Source: Drosophila miranda
Taxonomy: Eukaryota; Arthropoda; Insecta; Diptera; Drosophilidae
Length of the DNA: 64,000 bases
NCBI RefSeq assembly: GCF_003369915.1
Contig: NC_046674.1
Coordinates: 26,043,657-26,107,656, forward strand
Direction: 5' to 3'
Part shown: positions 13,001 through 23,754 of the stretch, one piece after another
How positions within the stretch are numbered: position 1 is the first letter of the stretch
Layout of the letters: every line of letters begins with the position of its first letter
Position numbers and translations under genes: made by a program
Notes under the pieces: generated by a model
Seen by the model: the letters and a program-made list of their open reading frames with translations, nothing else
Told to the model about the DNA's origin: nothing
The model's database searches: none

Positions 13001-13200
13001 CCCTGTCTAACTAAAGCAATTAATTAGCTATGAAGCCATATAAAATAAAGATCAATTACAGATTTTTCAATCCATAAAATACAAACTTGTCTTCTCAAGA
13101 CCAGTGGTCGGCAAGGCCCTATCTGTTGTGCATAGGCAAGTGCGCTGCTGCTGCGCTGCCTTTTAAGTCCGTAGCCTTTTAGATATGAAAAGTTTAATAT
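10031..13200. other. Gene-free stretch
   Basis: No supported gene. It contains an AGAGTC/GGGATT repeat zone at about 11775-11850, CAG/CAGCAA runs near 11870-12000, and GAACAGAACG-type units at about 12290-12345. An open frame at 12559-13014 has no homology I recognise, no good initiation context and low-complexity composition, so I do not call it. Confidence 0.5.
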
Positions 13201-13229
13201 ATTATGGTCGATCAGGCTTGAAAAAAAAA

Positions 13230-13545
13230 TTGAATTAACAAATGAACATTTCCGTGTTATGATTTTCTACGATCCAAGACAAGAATGCGTCGATCAACTT
13301 AGTGCAAGTTTTGGTGATGAAGCAGCAGGCATTGTCACTGCGACAGAGGCTGTAGTGGTTCCTTTGCTGCAGAACGAATTTCGAGAGGATGGATGCTGTG
13401 CGGGATTAGGTATTGCATTAGTTATTGTCACATGATATACCATAAGATAGAGTCATCTTTGGGCATTAAACGGACCAAAGTACATTCATCATGGTATGAA
13501 CAGTTGGCCGTTCTCGTGAGTCATTTTGACATTTGACATTTTCTT
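13230..13545 (+). mobile_element. Decayed mariner-family transposase fragment
   Basis: Two blocks in order match the N-terminal helix-turn-helix half of mariner transposases. Around 13236-13395 the frames give LTNEHFRVMIFYD, QECVDQL, FGDEA and NEFREDG. Around 13435-13540 they give YHKIESSLGIKRTKVHSS followed by EQLAV. In mariners these correspond to FRAMIFYDF..G..RQECID.L...FGDEAPS, ..DEFREGRP and TYREIE.SLGIS...IHSILHE.LAVKK. Frame changes and stops separate the blocks and the catalytic DDD part is not recognisable downstream. I did not find terminal inverted repeats. Confidence 0.75.
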
Positions 13546-14540
13546 CCAAAATATTTGTTTCAAAGGAGTCGAAAAAGTACTTTGAAGATTGATTTCAGAC
13601 GACACAAACCGTAAAAGAAGGTTCGCGTGCCGTCCTCTGATCACATGAGGAAATCGCATAACAATCGCATTTTCAACAAAACTCTTAACAATCCATCAAG
13701 AAATTGCTTTCCTCTAACAAAACTAAGTCTCGAAAGAGTGGAAATACTTGGCTTGTCAAGTAGTCTTGACTAGTTTCCCCAAGGAAATGTAAGCAAAATT
13801 AGCTAGAAAGTTCCATTGCGATATTAAAGCCATCATTGTGCCAATACGAATCCGGGTACTCTCTCCAGCAATGACACGGTTTACTTTGTTTTTGACTTTA
13901 TTCAACTTCTATTTTCTTTCGGTTTTGGCCACTGCTCTGAATGCGATTCAGAGCCCCATGCCTGCAGTCGGTTTGTCTGCTGATGAAAACATTAATTTGA
14001 TGCAAATCGCGTCAACTGAACACAATCGAAGTGCTAATTGCGCTTCTTTCAATGCACAATCCGACACCGAGAGACCCACGAGCCTCCACCCTCCACCCTC
14101 GACCCTAGACCCAGGAGTCCGGAGTCCGATTCGAGTCCTCAATGAACGCTAACAAACAGCAGGCAGCAGCCAATCACCTCCCTAGCATCCTGACTATTAT
14201 GATTCTGCTTCAGCTGCCCTCAACTCCGGGTCCTACTCTTTCTACCGACGATGATGATGACGATGATGAGGTGGCCAGGTCAGGTAAATGCAGTGCTCGC
14301 CCAGTCCAGTCCACTCCAGTCCAGTCCAGTCCAGCTCCGAGCTCGGGTCGGGTCGGGTTCGCTTCATTATGTATGCGCGACACAGACAATGGGCCACTGA
14401 TGGACGTGCTGCAGTTGCATCAGGAGAAGGAGCAGTTCTGGGAAGAGGAGCAGCAGCAGTAGCCATCCCAGGGCCACCGCAAACACAGACGTTCCATTTC
14501 TATACCATCCCATGCACGAACCAGTGCTGCTTTTGTGGCT
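13546..14540. other. Gene-free stretch between two mobile-element remnants
   Basis: An open frame at 13838-14152 has a hydrophobic stretch near its second Met that could pass for a signal peptide, but the rest is ordinary noncoding composition and there is no partner exon. CAGTCCAGTCC repeats lie near 14307-14335. Confidence 0.35.
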
Positions 14541-14799
14541 ATACCCTTGCGGAGGGTACAGCAAATTTTCCCTGTGGCCACCGAATGAATCTTGACCGAT
14601 CTACGTACGAGTATTCCGGATCAACATCGGCCGCTGAAATGTTATTTTCCGTCACTTATAGATATAACAGGCTTCACTTACCGATCGTGCATATATAAAT
14701 CGAACACCTAGGAACAGAGCATTGTATCATACAGAATCCTGAAAGGTTTCGGTACCTAATGAGCCCAAACGATTCCTGATTTGGGCTCTGCAAGGGTAT
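14541..14799. mobile_element. Small inverted-repeat element (MITE-like), about 259 bp
   Basis: The left end ATACCCTTGCGGAG (14541-14554) is mirrored by CTCTGCAAGGGTAT (14786-14799), a 14-bp inverted repeat with one mismatch. The interior has no coding capacity. The dinucleotide CT flanks both ends. Another copy of the end lies near 1700, which supports a mobile family rather than a chance hairpin. Confidence 0.5.
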
Positions 14800-17700
14800 C
14801 TAAGGATGCGGCCTCACAACATAGATGTTTTCTCCTTGTTGCTGTTGCTGTTGTTGTTGTGACATTGACTGAATAAAATGTTTTGCAAATCTGAAACGTT
14901 TGTCCATGGCTCTGGAATGTGTGTTCGCCAATCGATCCTCCGATTCTCTGTCCAGGTACTGCCACGGCACTGTTCACCGTGCCTCCTGGTCAGTTCCGTT
15001 GGGGCAACACCTTGCATGTACATGCATGTAGAGCGGAGTCAAATTGCCGAGCATGCGGTGAAAGTTTATCTATTTACCTGCCTGAACAGCTTGTTAAGTT
15101 TCCTCTTCAGCCGATGCCTGCAACTCTTCCCGCTCCACGCTACCCTCCTTCCGCTCTTCCTGCCTATGAGTACTGGTATTTTCTTGTGTGTGCGGGTAGG
15201 AGTACGAGTATGTGAGGCTGTTGTCCCAGCCACAAGTGACAGGAAGCGTTCCTAAGAGTGGTCCGGTCCGCAGCAAGCCGCAAAGCGAACGGCCTGCCAC
15301 TTGGTAACCACTACCCCCGCTCGCAACCTCCTGCTGCGGTTTCTGTTCATCCCATCCGCATGTCGCAGCACTCCGCACTCCGCACCCCGCACACTGACAG
15401 TGGAAATGAAAGCGCCTGCAGTTGTTCATCTTCAAAAAGACGCCGCATTATGCCACTACTCCCCACCACTCTCGGCCTCGTCTACGTCCACATCCACGCT
15501 TCAGGTTCCAGGCGGCAAATGGAAAACGGCATCATCAAAGTGCCATTGGCAAAGTTATCTGACCGCTTGTAATTTAATGTGGGCGTTACTATAAAAACTC
15601 GAACATTTTGTGCTCTCTATCGCCCATTCCGAGTCCCATTCTAGGTACAGTCATGCCGCTGTAGTAGCCCCATTCCCTTTCGCATTTCGCATCTCCGTGC
15701 CTCTACACAGATTGGATTTGTAAACGCAATTTTCGCTTACACAACATTATTTTAATGTCATTTTTCTATACGTACATATTGTGGGGTTCTTTGGGCTGGA
15801 CCCAAATTGCATGTGCCTTGGGCATAAACTCTGCAACGAGTGCATTGGATGTGTAGTATGTTTTTTGGCAGAGAAATTCCTGATGAAAGCTTCAAAAGCG
15901 GTCACTGATATAATCTTAGAAAATGAATCAAATAATTAAAAGGTTAATAATTGAACATAGGCTGGGATCTACTCGTAACCGATTGGTCTTTAGCGATACC
16001 TCAGAGCGAGTACGCATGCCAGTGCCGCAGCGAGTGTTAGTGCCCCAGCGAGTGCCAGTGCCAATGGTCACCGAAGAGCAAGCTGCGATCAGAGCCACCC
16101 TAGGCAGAGGCCATCATTTATATGCAACTTTTTTATACGTTCTTATATTATATATTTAAGTGCACACATTAAGCCCTACACTGATACGCAGTTATGTTGT
16201 GGACCGTACAGCGCAGTCATTACGAGTATTATGAATACGCGGCTCTATTCAATTTTATAAGCCCGTTGCATATAAAACAAAACAATGCCACAGAGGACGT
16301 AGTCCAGAACCTTTCGGCCTAAGTGCAACCGCATCGACAGCGGCGGACATCGGCAGCGACTTTTATCCATTCGCACTTTAATGGGGCAAGGGAAATGTTT
16401 TCATAAAAGCGACCCCAAGCCTCGGCGACGAACCCGCAATTTATGAGGCAGTCATGTCAGTTGCCTGCTCATTAAATCCCTGTTCACTTGCATGGGGCCA
16501 TCAAAGTCGATTACCTAGAAAATGCTCTGCCTTCTGCCTGCCACAATGCCAATCGATTACGTTGCATTAGCCGTCGGAGTCTCACGACGAGCCTGGAGTT
16601 CAGAGTGCAAAGTCCAGAGACCAGAGGCCAGAGCCTCCGTGGCACTCGGTTGATTGTCAAATTACATTATCATCCTGGAGGAGCGTCTGTGTTTTGACAG
16701 CTGTTTTTGGTTATTGACATTCGCTTCTTGACAAAACACCCACACAAACACTCACAAAACACCCATACGTCGAGTACTTAGTTCCGATCCAGACCTAGAC
16801 ATCCATCCACATCCCTGCCAGCCTCTACACTGAGAGAAAGAACGTTTCTAAGTAATGCAGAACTTTCCTCCATCGCGATGAAGTAGAGTATCGTATAGCA
16901 AAGTATAGTTTGTAACATCGAACACGGGTATACATCGGGAAAACCGGATAACCAGTTTATGCAGCATTGGTAATCTCTCAAGAAAGCTGAAATAATGTTC
17001 CGGTTTGTAACGTGCTTGTATTGTAGAAAGTCTGCATTCGTTTTTCCATATATACGTAATATGTATGTAATATTATGTAGTCTCTGTTTTCGCTCAGTGC
17101 ACTATGCAACTCTGTCTGCTGCGGAGTGTCTCGGAGTGACCTCCTACTCCTCCGTTCCATTCCATTCCTCCGCCTTATCAAACGGGATGTTTAGGGCCAG
17201 CCAAATGGGCTGCGTTTTTATGGCACCAGTGTCAGGCATCAAAGTTAATTTGAGGCAAGAACAGGAACAGGGCCAGGGCCAGGAACAGGGCCAGGTTCAG
17301 GGCTTCAAGGTTGCCAAAGAGAACGAGAACTCTTGCTCCCGACTATTAGTGAAGCTTACAAAGTTCTCCGGCTCCTGGCGGCCCTAAAAGAGGCAAAGTT
17401 CCTTTAGAGGCTTCTGGCCAGGCAACGGCCACCCTCAGGAAAAGTTTGCCATTTGCCTGGACAACAAAATCAACTGCAAACAAGTACGAGTATGGGTAGG
17501 AGTATGTGACCACAAGAGCCAGTGCCACTACCTATGAGTACCAGAAGTTCAATAATAAAAATCACTTTTATTGCTCAATATATTCTAATTACGATCATTT
17601 CCACGTAAACGCAACAAAACTTGACTAATTTCAGGTGATTCTCATGGCAGAGGCAGAGGCAAAGGCAAAGGACCACAAGGACTCACCCTTCCGCTGTTGT

Positions 17701-18490
17701 TAATTCATGAAGTGCTCGACACTGTGCTGCTCTGCGCGTTCTGATAAAGTGTAATTATTCCCTGAATATCGAAAAAGTGTTCGCCCTGCGGTCCAAGAAG
17801 GAGGCAGACTTACTTACGTCTGGCGTGGATGGCGTCTGAGAGGAAGAGGAGGACTTTGGAGGAGGAACTTTGGTTGTGGTATGTGATTTTATGGTAATTT
17901 GAGTATAATGAAAACTAATAGCAATTGATTGTACGACGTGTACGAATGCCACACAGCACACAGCAAACTGATGACGCTTCTGTCAGCCAGCCCCACCAGT
18001 CCACCCCCAAGCCATACTCAAAGCCAAACCCAACCCCAAACCCTGGACATTGTCCCTCCATCTAGAGACAAATGGAATTTGCAGCTGACTGAGTAAACAA
18101 CGGGTCTGACACTTGATAATGGTTATATATTGTATACACTCCATTCCCGAGAAACCCCCATGCGTATGGCAGTGCTCCCCCTCTGTTGACTGAATTCGAG
18201 AACCCTTTGAGACCGCTCTTCCGCAAAACGGCCTGGAAATTTCTGGCGATTGTTTGAGGGAAAAGAGAACGCTGACTCATTAACATGCATCCGATCAACG
18301 CGGATCGGGCCCTCTTTGTGGATGATATTTGGTGATCGTATCTCGAGAGAACAACACGCGTCCCGGCTGTATAGCCGAGAGCCGAATACAAGTCCAAGTC
18401 CAGCCTGAGTTTTAATCCATTGCGACAGCAAATCATCCCACATTTTTGTGGCCACTTGGATATTCCTTTGTGTTTGTTTGTGCCTAATTA
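14800..18490. other. Gene-free stretch
   Basis: I see no conserved coding sequence. It contains CAGGGCCAGGAACAGG-type units near 17263-17305, several TACGAGTA/TACTCGTA octamers, and short open frames without recognisable domains (for example the minus-strand frames at 18062-18530). Confidence 0.45.
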
Positions 18491-18775
18491 AAAAGTGTTT
18501 GTGTACTTTATGTGCGTCTATAGCATGCAATATATCCCAGTGTGCTCGGTTGTGCAGAAGCAGCTTTTAATCAAAATACAATCAAAATTTGCAAGACAAT
18601 CTAACGAAGTTGGCCGCGCTTCGCGAACTCGTGTTTGTGCAACACAAGTTGACATCCCCATTCTCCAGAGGTGGACAGCGCTCAAGGTCAGCGAAAGCAG
18701 CTGTTGGAAGCGAGCGTCGGTTGAGAGAAGTCATAGTTGGTCTACAGGTGCTACAGTCGCTGCAACTGCCAAGAA

Positions 18776-18851
18776 AAGTATTTAAAGTATTTATTTAAAC
18801 TTAAGAATATCACTTATAAAATATATCCGTTTTTTGAATATATGTTGTAGG
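18776..18851 (+). other. Possible 5' UTR intron of the nervana-like gene
   Basis: A candidate donor AAAA|GTATTT near 18776 and an acceptor TTGTAG at about 18846-18851 bracket an AT-rich stretch of roughly 75 bp, the size of a short fly intron. The acceptor lies 13 bp before the ATG. If real, the transcribed leader starts upstream near 18500-18770. Confidence 0.35.
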
Positions 18852-18864
18852 AGCCACAAAAAAA

Positions 18865-19830
18865 ATGGCAAGAGCTAGAGCCGATTCGCGGAAAAATTGC
18901 GAAAGACGAAAGAGGGTGCAATTCCTGCTGCCGGAACCCCCGAAGAAGCCCACCCTCGGGCAAATGATCTTCGATCGCGAAAAGGGAACCTTCCTGGGCC
19001 GTACTCCGAAAACATGGGCCCAGTTTATGTTATTCTACGCGATCTTCTATGCTTTTCTGGCAAGCTTGTTCTGGATTTGCATCCAGGTTCTGCTTGACGG
19101 CATCAGCATGACGGAGCCCAAGTTGCAGCTGGAGAGGTCGCTAATAGGAGCCAATCCGGGGCTAACAGTGCGCCCGCAGCTCATTCACGTCGAGGGCCCC
19201 ATGGTCATTGCGATTGATTCCAAGAACCCAAGCAATAACGACAACTGGATCGAGCTCATTGACGATTTCCTCAACGCGTATGACAACACCACTGTGGACC
19301 GTAAGAATTGCGAGTTCGGAGATATCCACAGACCCAGTGATGTGTGCTTGGTGGATATGGAGTCGTTTGAGGGCTGCTCAAAGGCAAATAGCTATGGCTA
19401 CAAGACGAACGAGCCCTGCGTATTCATCAAGCTCAACAGGATCTTCGGCTGGAAGCCCGAAACGTACGATATGCCGCTCGAGGAGATGCCAGAAGATTTG
19501 CAAGCCCACATCAACGAAACGATCTACGAGGAGCGTAGGCAAATCTGGCTAAGCTGCAAGGCAAGTCTGGTTGAGGCTCTGGCTCAGGGCCCCAATAAGG
19601 ATAGCTTCGATAACATCAGCTACTCTCACGGCCGTGGATTCCCCGCCTACTACTATCCCTATCTGAACCAGCCGGGCTACTTGAGTCCCCTCATCCCCGT
19701 TCAGTTCAAGTCCCTGCCCCAGGGTCAAGTGCTGGATGTCGAATGCCGCGCTTGGGCCAAAAACATCATATACAAAGCCGCCCCTGGCGATCGCATGGGT
19801 TCGGTGGCATTCCAGATAATTGTGAACTAA
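18865..19830 (+). CDS. Na+/K+-ATPase beta subunit, nervana family, single coding exon
   Basis: This 321-aa type II membrane protein would pair with the catalytic alpha subunit of the sodium pump, aiding its folding, delivery and K+ affinity. The cytoplasmic N-terminus is basic and followed by FDREKGTFLGRTPKTWAQ, a typical beta-subunit entry to the membrane. One membrane segment spans about residues 50-75. The outside domain carries the expected cysteines (NCEF, VCLVD, GCSK, PCVF, LSCK, VECRAW) and the family signatures GRGFPAYYYPY and YLSPLIPVQF. Length matches Nrv1/Nrv2 (about 310-320 aa). The start has a good context (AAAAATGGC). Classical nervana genes contain coding introns and are autosomal in D. 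melanogaster, so an intronless X copy suggests retroduplication. No decay is visible. Confidence 0.93.
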   Translation: MARARADSRKNCERRKRVQFLLPEPPKKPTLGQMIFDREKGTFLGRTPKTWAQFMLFYAIFYAFLASLFWICIQVLLDGISMTEPKLQLERSLIGANPGLTVRPQLIHVEGPMVIAIDSKNPSNNDNWIELIDDFLNAYDNTTVDRKNCEFGDIHRPSDVCLVDMESFEGCSKANSYGYKTNEPCVFIKLNRIFGWKPETYDMPLEEMPEDLQAHINETIYEERRQIWLSCKASLVEALAQGPNKDSFDNISYSHGRGFPAYYYPYLNQPGYLSPLIPVQFKSLPQGQVLDVECRAWAKNIIYKAAPGDRMGSVAFQIIVN

Positions 19831-20099
19831 CTGAACTATGTATATTATTCATGATATGCCCAACAAATGATAGCTTTTACGCTCAATTTCTGAAAAAACG
19901 TAGGTAAAAATTGTTACCAAGAGCGAGTCTTGGCAATCTGTAGTCTGTATCTTGAATCTTTGAAATGTTTAAAGCAAGAACATCCAAAAACAAACATTTT
20001 GATTGAAAATTATATGCTGAAATTGTGTTCGGTACTGTTGGTAATCCATTAATGGAATGCAAGGGTTTGGGCATCAATGTATCTTAGTAATATCCTATA

Positions 20100-20105
20100 A
20101 ATAAA
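20100..20105 (+). terminator. Poly(A) signal of the nervana-like gene
   Basis: AATAAA about 270 bp after the stop codon, in an AT-rich 3' flank. Confidence 0.5.
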
Positions 20106-20701
20106 TATCTAGTGTTTTTAACAGCTAAATGTACGTCTTAGGGTATTTTCACACCTTGCCCAATAGGTTTATTGAGCGTTGCAATAGTTGCATGTATTGC
20201 TGCATGCAATAGTAGGTACATGCCCCCAGTTGTACGAGTAATATGTACCATCCATCAACATAATTTTTAGATGTCTGAACTTTCGTTTTCCTTTTGGCAA
20301 ACCCAAAGACACAAAACTGTAATAATTTGGTCGATGCCAGGTGCAGGACTTCAGTGATTTTCAGTTGCTTTGTGGGTTTGAAATCTATGCAGCATGCAAG
20401 CGGCCAGGGACAGGGCCAGTGCTGGCCAGGCAGCACCTTGATGCGTTCCCATAACTCGCGTGGCATCCAGCCGGCATTTGTTACATGCCACACGAACCGC
20501 ACATGCAAGGATGCACAAGGATACCGATACCATACCCCGAACATCCCTCAGAGTATCCCACTGCAGAATATCCCACTTATAAGCGGATTGCACGCGACTA
20601 TCCATTATGCTGTGGGCCATTATGCCCTGGACACGAATTTAAGCTTAAAGATTGCTGCTGCGATGAGACACGTAGAGAGGTACAGAGAGAGAGAGAGAGA
20701 T

Positions 20702-20745
<44 letters not shown>

Positions 20746-21800
20746 CTTAAAGCAGGACTGGACTGGACAGAGTGGAGCCTGGGATTGGGTTGTGGAATAA
20801 AAGTTGCAAACATTTTTGCTTGATTAACTTTTGAGATGAATATCAATATACAATATAGAATATCCGAACAACATAACAATACTCGTCTCCACACACAGAA
20901 CAGTGAGCAGGATGGCAGGGGGGCAGGGAGGCAGGGAGGCAGGGAGGACAGGGCAGAGATACTCACATAAGTGTGGCAATATGGCCAAGGCATTTTCATT
21001 ATTGTCTGGCCAACTGATTTATGCCATTCAATTCGCTTTCAGCAGACAAACCGCCGGAAAATGAAACCCATGAATCAGTAGTGTGGCCAATTCGGAATAC
21101 AAATGCCATCGAGCACCAGCTGTTGACCCTCTCACTTTGCTTCTGGGCCATCCTCAGCCCCAGCTCCAGACCCAGCTACAGCTATAGTTGCCTCATCCCC
21201 AGCTCCGCCGGCAGCAAAGTTAAACGATAAACTTTTCCCAGTTTGGCCTTGACTCCAAACTCAATCATTGTGCGGTGTTTGACCAGGGGCAGGGCTAGGG
21301 CAAAGTCACACCCAAAGTCACTGGCAGTCAAACGAGACGACCAGAAATAAGTCCGAGGGGGTGTCGAAAGAGTGTCAGAGAGTCTAACCAGTGCTAACCA
21401 GACTTCAGGGTTTAGATGGTACAGAGTTGTATCTGAAGGAGTCAGAGAGGGCCTTCGAATTTTCGAAAGAGTTGTATAACTATTTGAAAATATCCAGATG
21501 GAGCTGAAAGAAGTCTAAGAAATTTTTTCTTAATCAGTGCCTTGAAATATCCTTCGAGAGTCATCTGAATATCTTACAAACGGAGTGCATCTTAACATAT
21601 GAAGATTATTATATGGTTATAACGGCAGGCTGCAGTCGATTCAACAAATCACAGCTTACAGTCTCCCTACACTTTCCAAACAAAAATTTGTGCAACAAGT
21701 GTACCCCATGAGCCGATGACGGGGCGCCACCACTCGATAAATCCACGATGGAGCCCTCGCTGCGATAGAGCCCCTAAAACGAGGCTAATCGCCAAGCCAG
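20106..21800. other. Gene-free stretch with a long (GA)n tract
   Basis: The (GA)n microsatellite occupies about 20684-20743. GGCAGGGA units lie at about 20918-20950. No coding feature is supported. Confidence 0.5.
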
Positions 21801-21878
21801 TGAATCGAATCAGTCGCTTACAGAGCTTCGTGGCAAACAGGTTATACGAGTACTTGTCAAGATAAGATCAGCTTTTCA

Positions 21879-22238
21879 ATGGGCAACAATTCTGCTAAAT
21901 CTGAGTACATCCTGTTCGGAGCCGATCTGGAGAACGTGACTGCTGGCGTGGCCATCTTTCGCCCTCCGCTCTTCGAGCGCGAACGCGTCCCGGAATGGTT
22001 CGCAGACATGGAGCAGTACTTCCAGACCTTCCATGTCACCACCGATACGGCCAAGTGCGACATGCTCATCGATCAGTTGGACTGGGAGATGCTGGACGTG
22101 ATCGGCACAGACTCGTCCTGCTCGACCGCAGCCGAGGGCCAGCGCTACCAGGCCATCAAGAGCACTGTCCTCAACTACTGCGGCAGCGATGATCAGGAGA
22201 GTCAAGAGTGGCAGCAGCTGACCCTGCAGAGCAACTGA
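21879..22238 (+). CDS. Gag-like small protein, probable domesticated retrotransposon fragment
   Basis: This intact 119-codon frame starts in a fair context (TTCAATGGG). Residues about 28-95 resemble the N-terminal Gag domain of insect LTR retrotransposons (the DUF7041 type): FRPPLF, then WFADMEQYF with a Trp-Phe followed by an acidic-aromatic helix, then TTDTAKCDMLIDQLD, then YQAIKSTVLNYC. The frame ends there, with no nucleocapsid, protease or polymerase nearby and no LTRs seen, so the gene keeps only the front of Gag. The N-terminus MGNNSAK fits a loose N-myristoylation pattern. An Inr-like TCAGTC at 21810 and AATAAA at 22339 give it its own gene frame. Function unknown; structural or antiviral roles are known for other captured Gags but cannot be read from sequence. 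Confidence 0.65.
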   Translation: MGNNSAKSEYILFGADLENVTAGVAIFRPPLFERERVPEWFADMEQYFQTFHVTTDTAKCDMLIDQLDWEMLDVIGTDSSCSTAAEGQRYQAIKSTVLNYCGSDDQESQEWQQLTLQSN

Positions 22239-22338
22239 GTGCGATCTGGATCTGGAGCTGAACAATGTGCCCTCTTCTTGCATTCACAATACAAGCATCC
22301 ATCTCCCCCATTTGTTTCGTTCGAAAACTAAAATTATA

Positions 22339-22344
22339 AATAAA
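22339..22344 (+). terminator. Poly(A) signal of the Gag-like gene
   Basis: AATAAA about 100 bp after the stop at 22238, within ATTATAAATAAAC. Confidence 0.5.
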
Positions 22345-23718
22345 CTTTGATGGGCTTGAAAAGCGTTGGCGTTTGGAGGGGAAAAGCTTTTGCTTTTTCC
22401 GAAAGAGAAGATGGGGCGAGTCGACTGCTCGACTCCCTACCCAGAGATGTTTCTGCTAGATCATTCTTAGAGCGTACCCAAACTCTTTGGGATCACTTTT
22501 ATGATTACCAGACCATCGCCAGATACAAATATAATTCACAATTTTGTTGTTTCAAGATGGCTCTCTGGGGATGTAAGAACTGATCGGAGTCCATCAGTTC
22601 AATACATATATTCATTCTAATGGGAGCTTCTATGATCACAGCATTGACTTCTCTCTCTCTCTCTCTCTCTATTTCTCTTTGTATCTGTTATTTCCCCAAA
22701 TAAATAGCTGATCGATGCAATGGAGCTTTCGGCTCTGGCATTCTCTCCCCCTTCGTGTGTAAGTATTCAGCAAGGGGCAAGAAAACAAAACAATATAGGC
22801 ACAACTATCAAGAAAATAATATGGAATACAGTACATGATGGCAAGCCCTGCATATAAAGAAAAAACATACAAACACCCGTACATATAATCGAATGTGCGA
22901 GTATGTTCTATTTGGAAGAGCAGCATCCACATCCACATCAACAGATATGAAGGCGTCGAAAACAAAAAATTACGGAAACGAGAGCCAAGTGCGTTCCGCT
23001 CTCTCGCTGTCTCTCCAAAGATATCTCTGTGCACGGATACAGACACAGATGCAGGTGCAGATACAGATACAGACACAGACACAGATACAAATACAGGAAC
23101 GGGGCTGAGATGGAGCTTTGGTATATCACTTTCAGATACGGATGCTGTGTGATCCCGTGCGAACGCAGCGGGCAAACGGAGCGGAAGAATTCACGTTGGC
23201 TTCTATTCTGTTCTATATGGCAGATACTCGGCTCGGCTGAAAAGATATTCACTTCAAATCCTTCTATATTTTCCGCTTGTTCGCATTGTTCCACGTTGTC
23301 TCTTTTCGTGTGTTTCTTATACATATATCTATATATATTTCCCGTTGATTTCGTTGTCTGCCTTCTCGTTCGTGGTCGATCCGCACGAAAGTATATATAC
23401 ACATTTGTTGTCGCGACTTCGCGACTTCGTGTGTGGTGTCCGTGGGGCAGCACAATAGCATAACAAACCGAATGCTGCAACGTGGCGTATACGTATTGCA
23501 CTCAAGTGAAAGTGCGTGTCATGAAAGTGTACACAAAAGTGTAAGAAGGCTTCTTCAAGTAAAAGTGTATGAGCGATCCCCAAGAGTGGAGATGGTATAT
23601 GAAATGAAAAGATGTCCCAATACCTGTCCACCTGGCTGGGGGCTGACTTTTGCATGGACAATATGACGTCACTTCTGGCATATATATGTATGTACATACA
23701 TATATTCTAAGATATATA

Positions 23719-23754
<36 letters not shown>

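Noticed and set aside
12559..13014. 151-aa plus-strand frame
   Set aside because: No recognised domain, weak start context and composition like the flanks; likely chance.
13838..14152. 104-aa frame with a hydrophobic N-terminal stretch
   Set aside because: The apparent signal peptide is internal, and the tail is unconserved repeat-like sequence.
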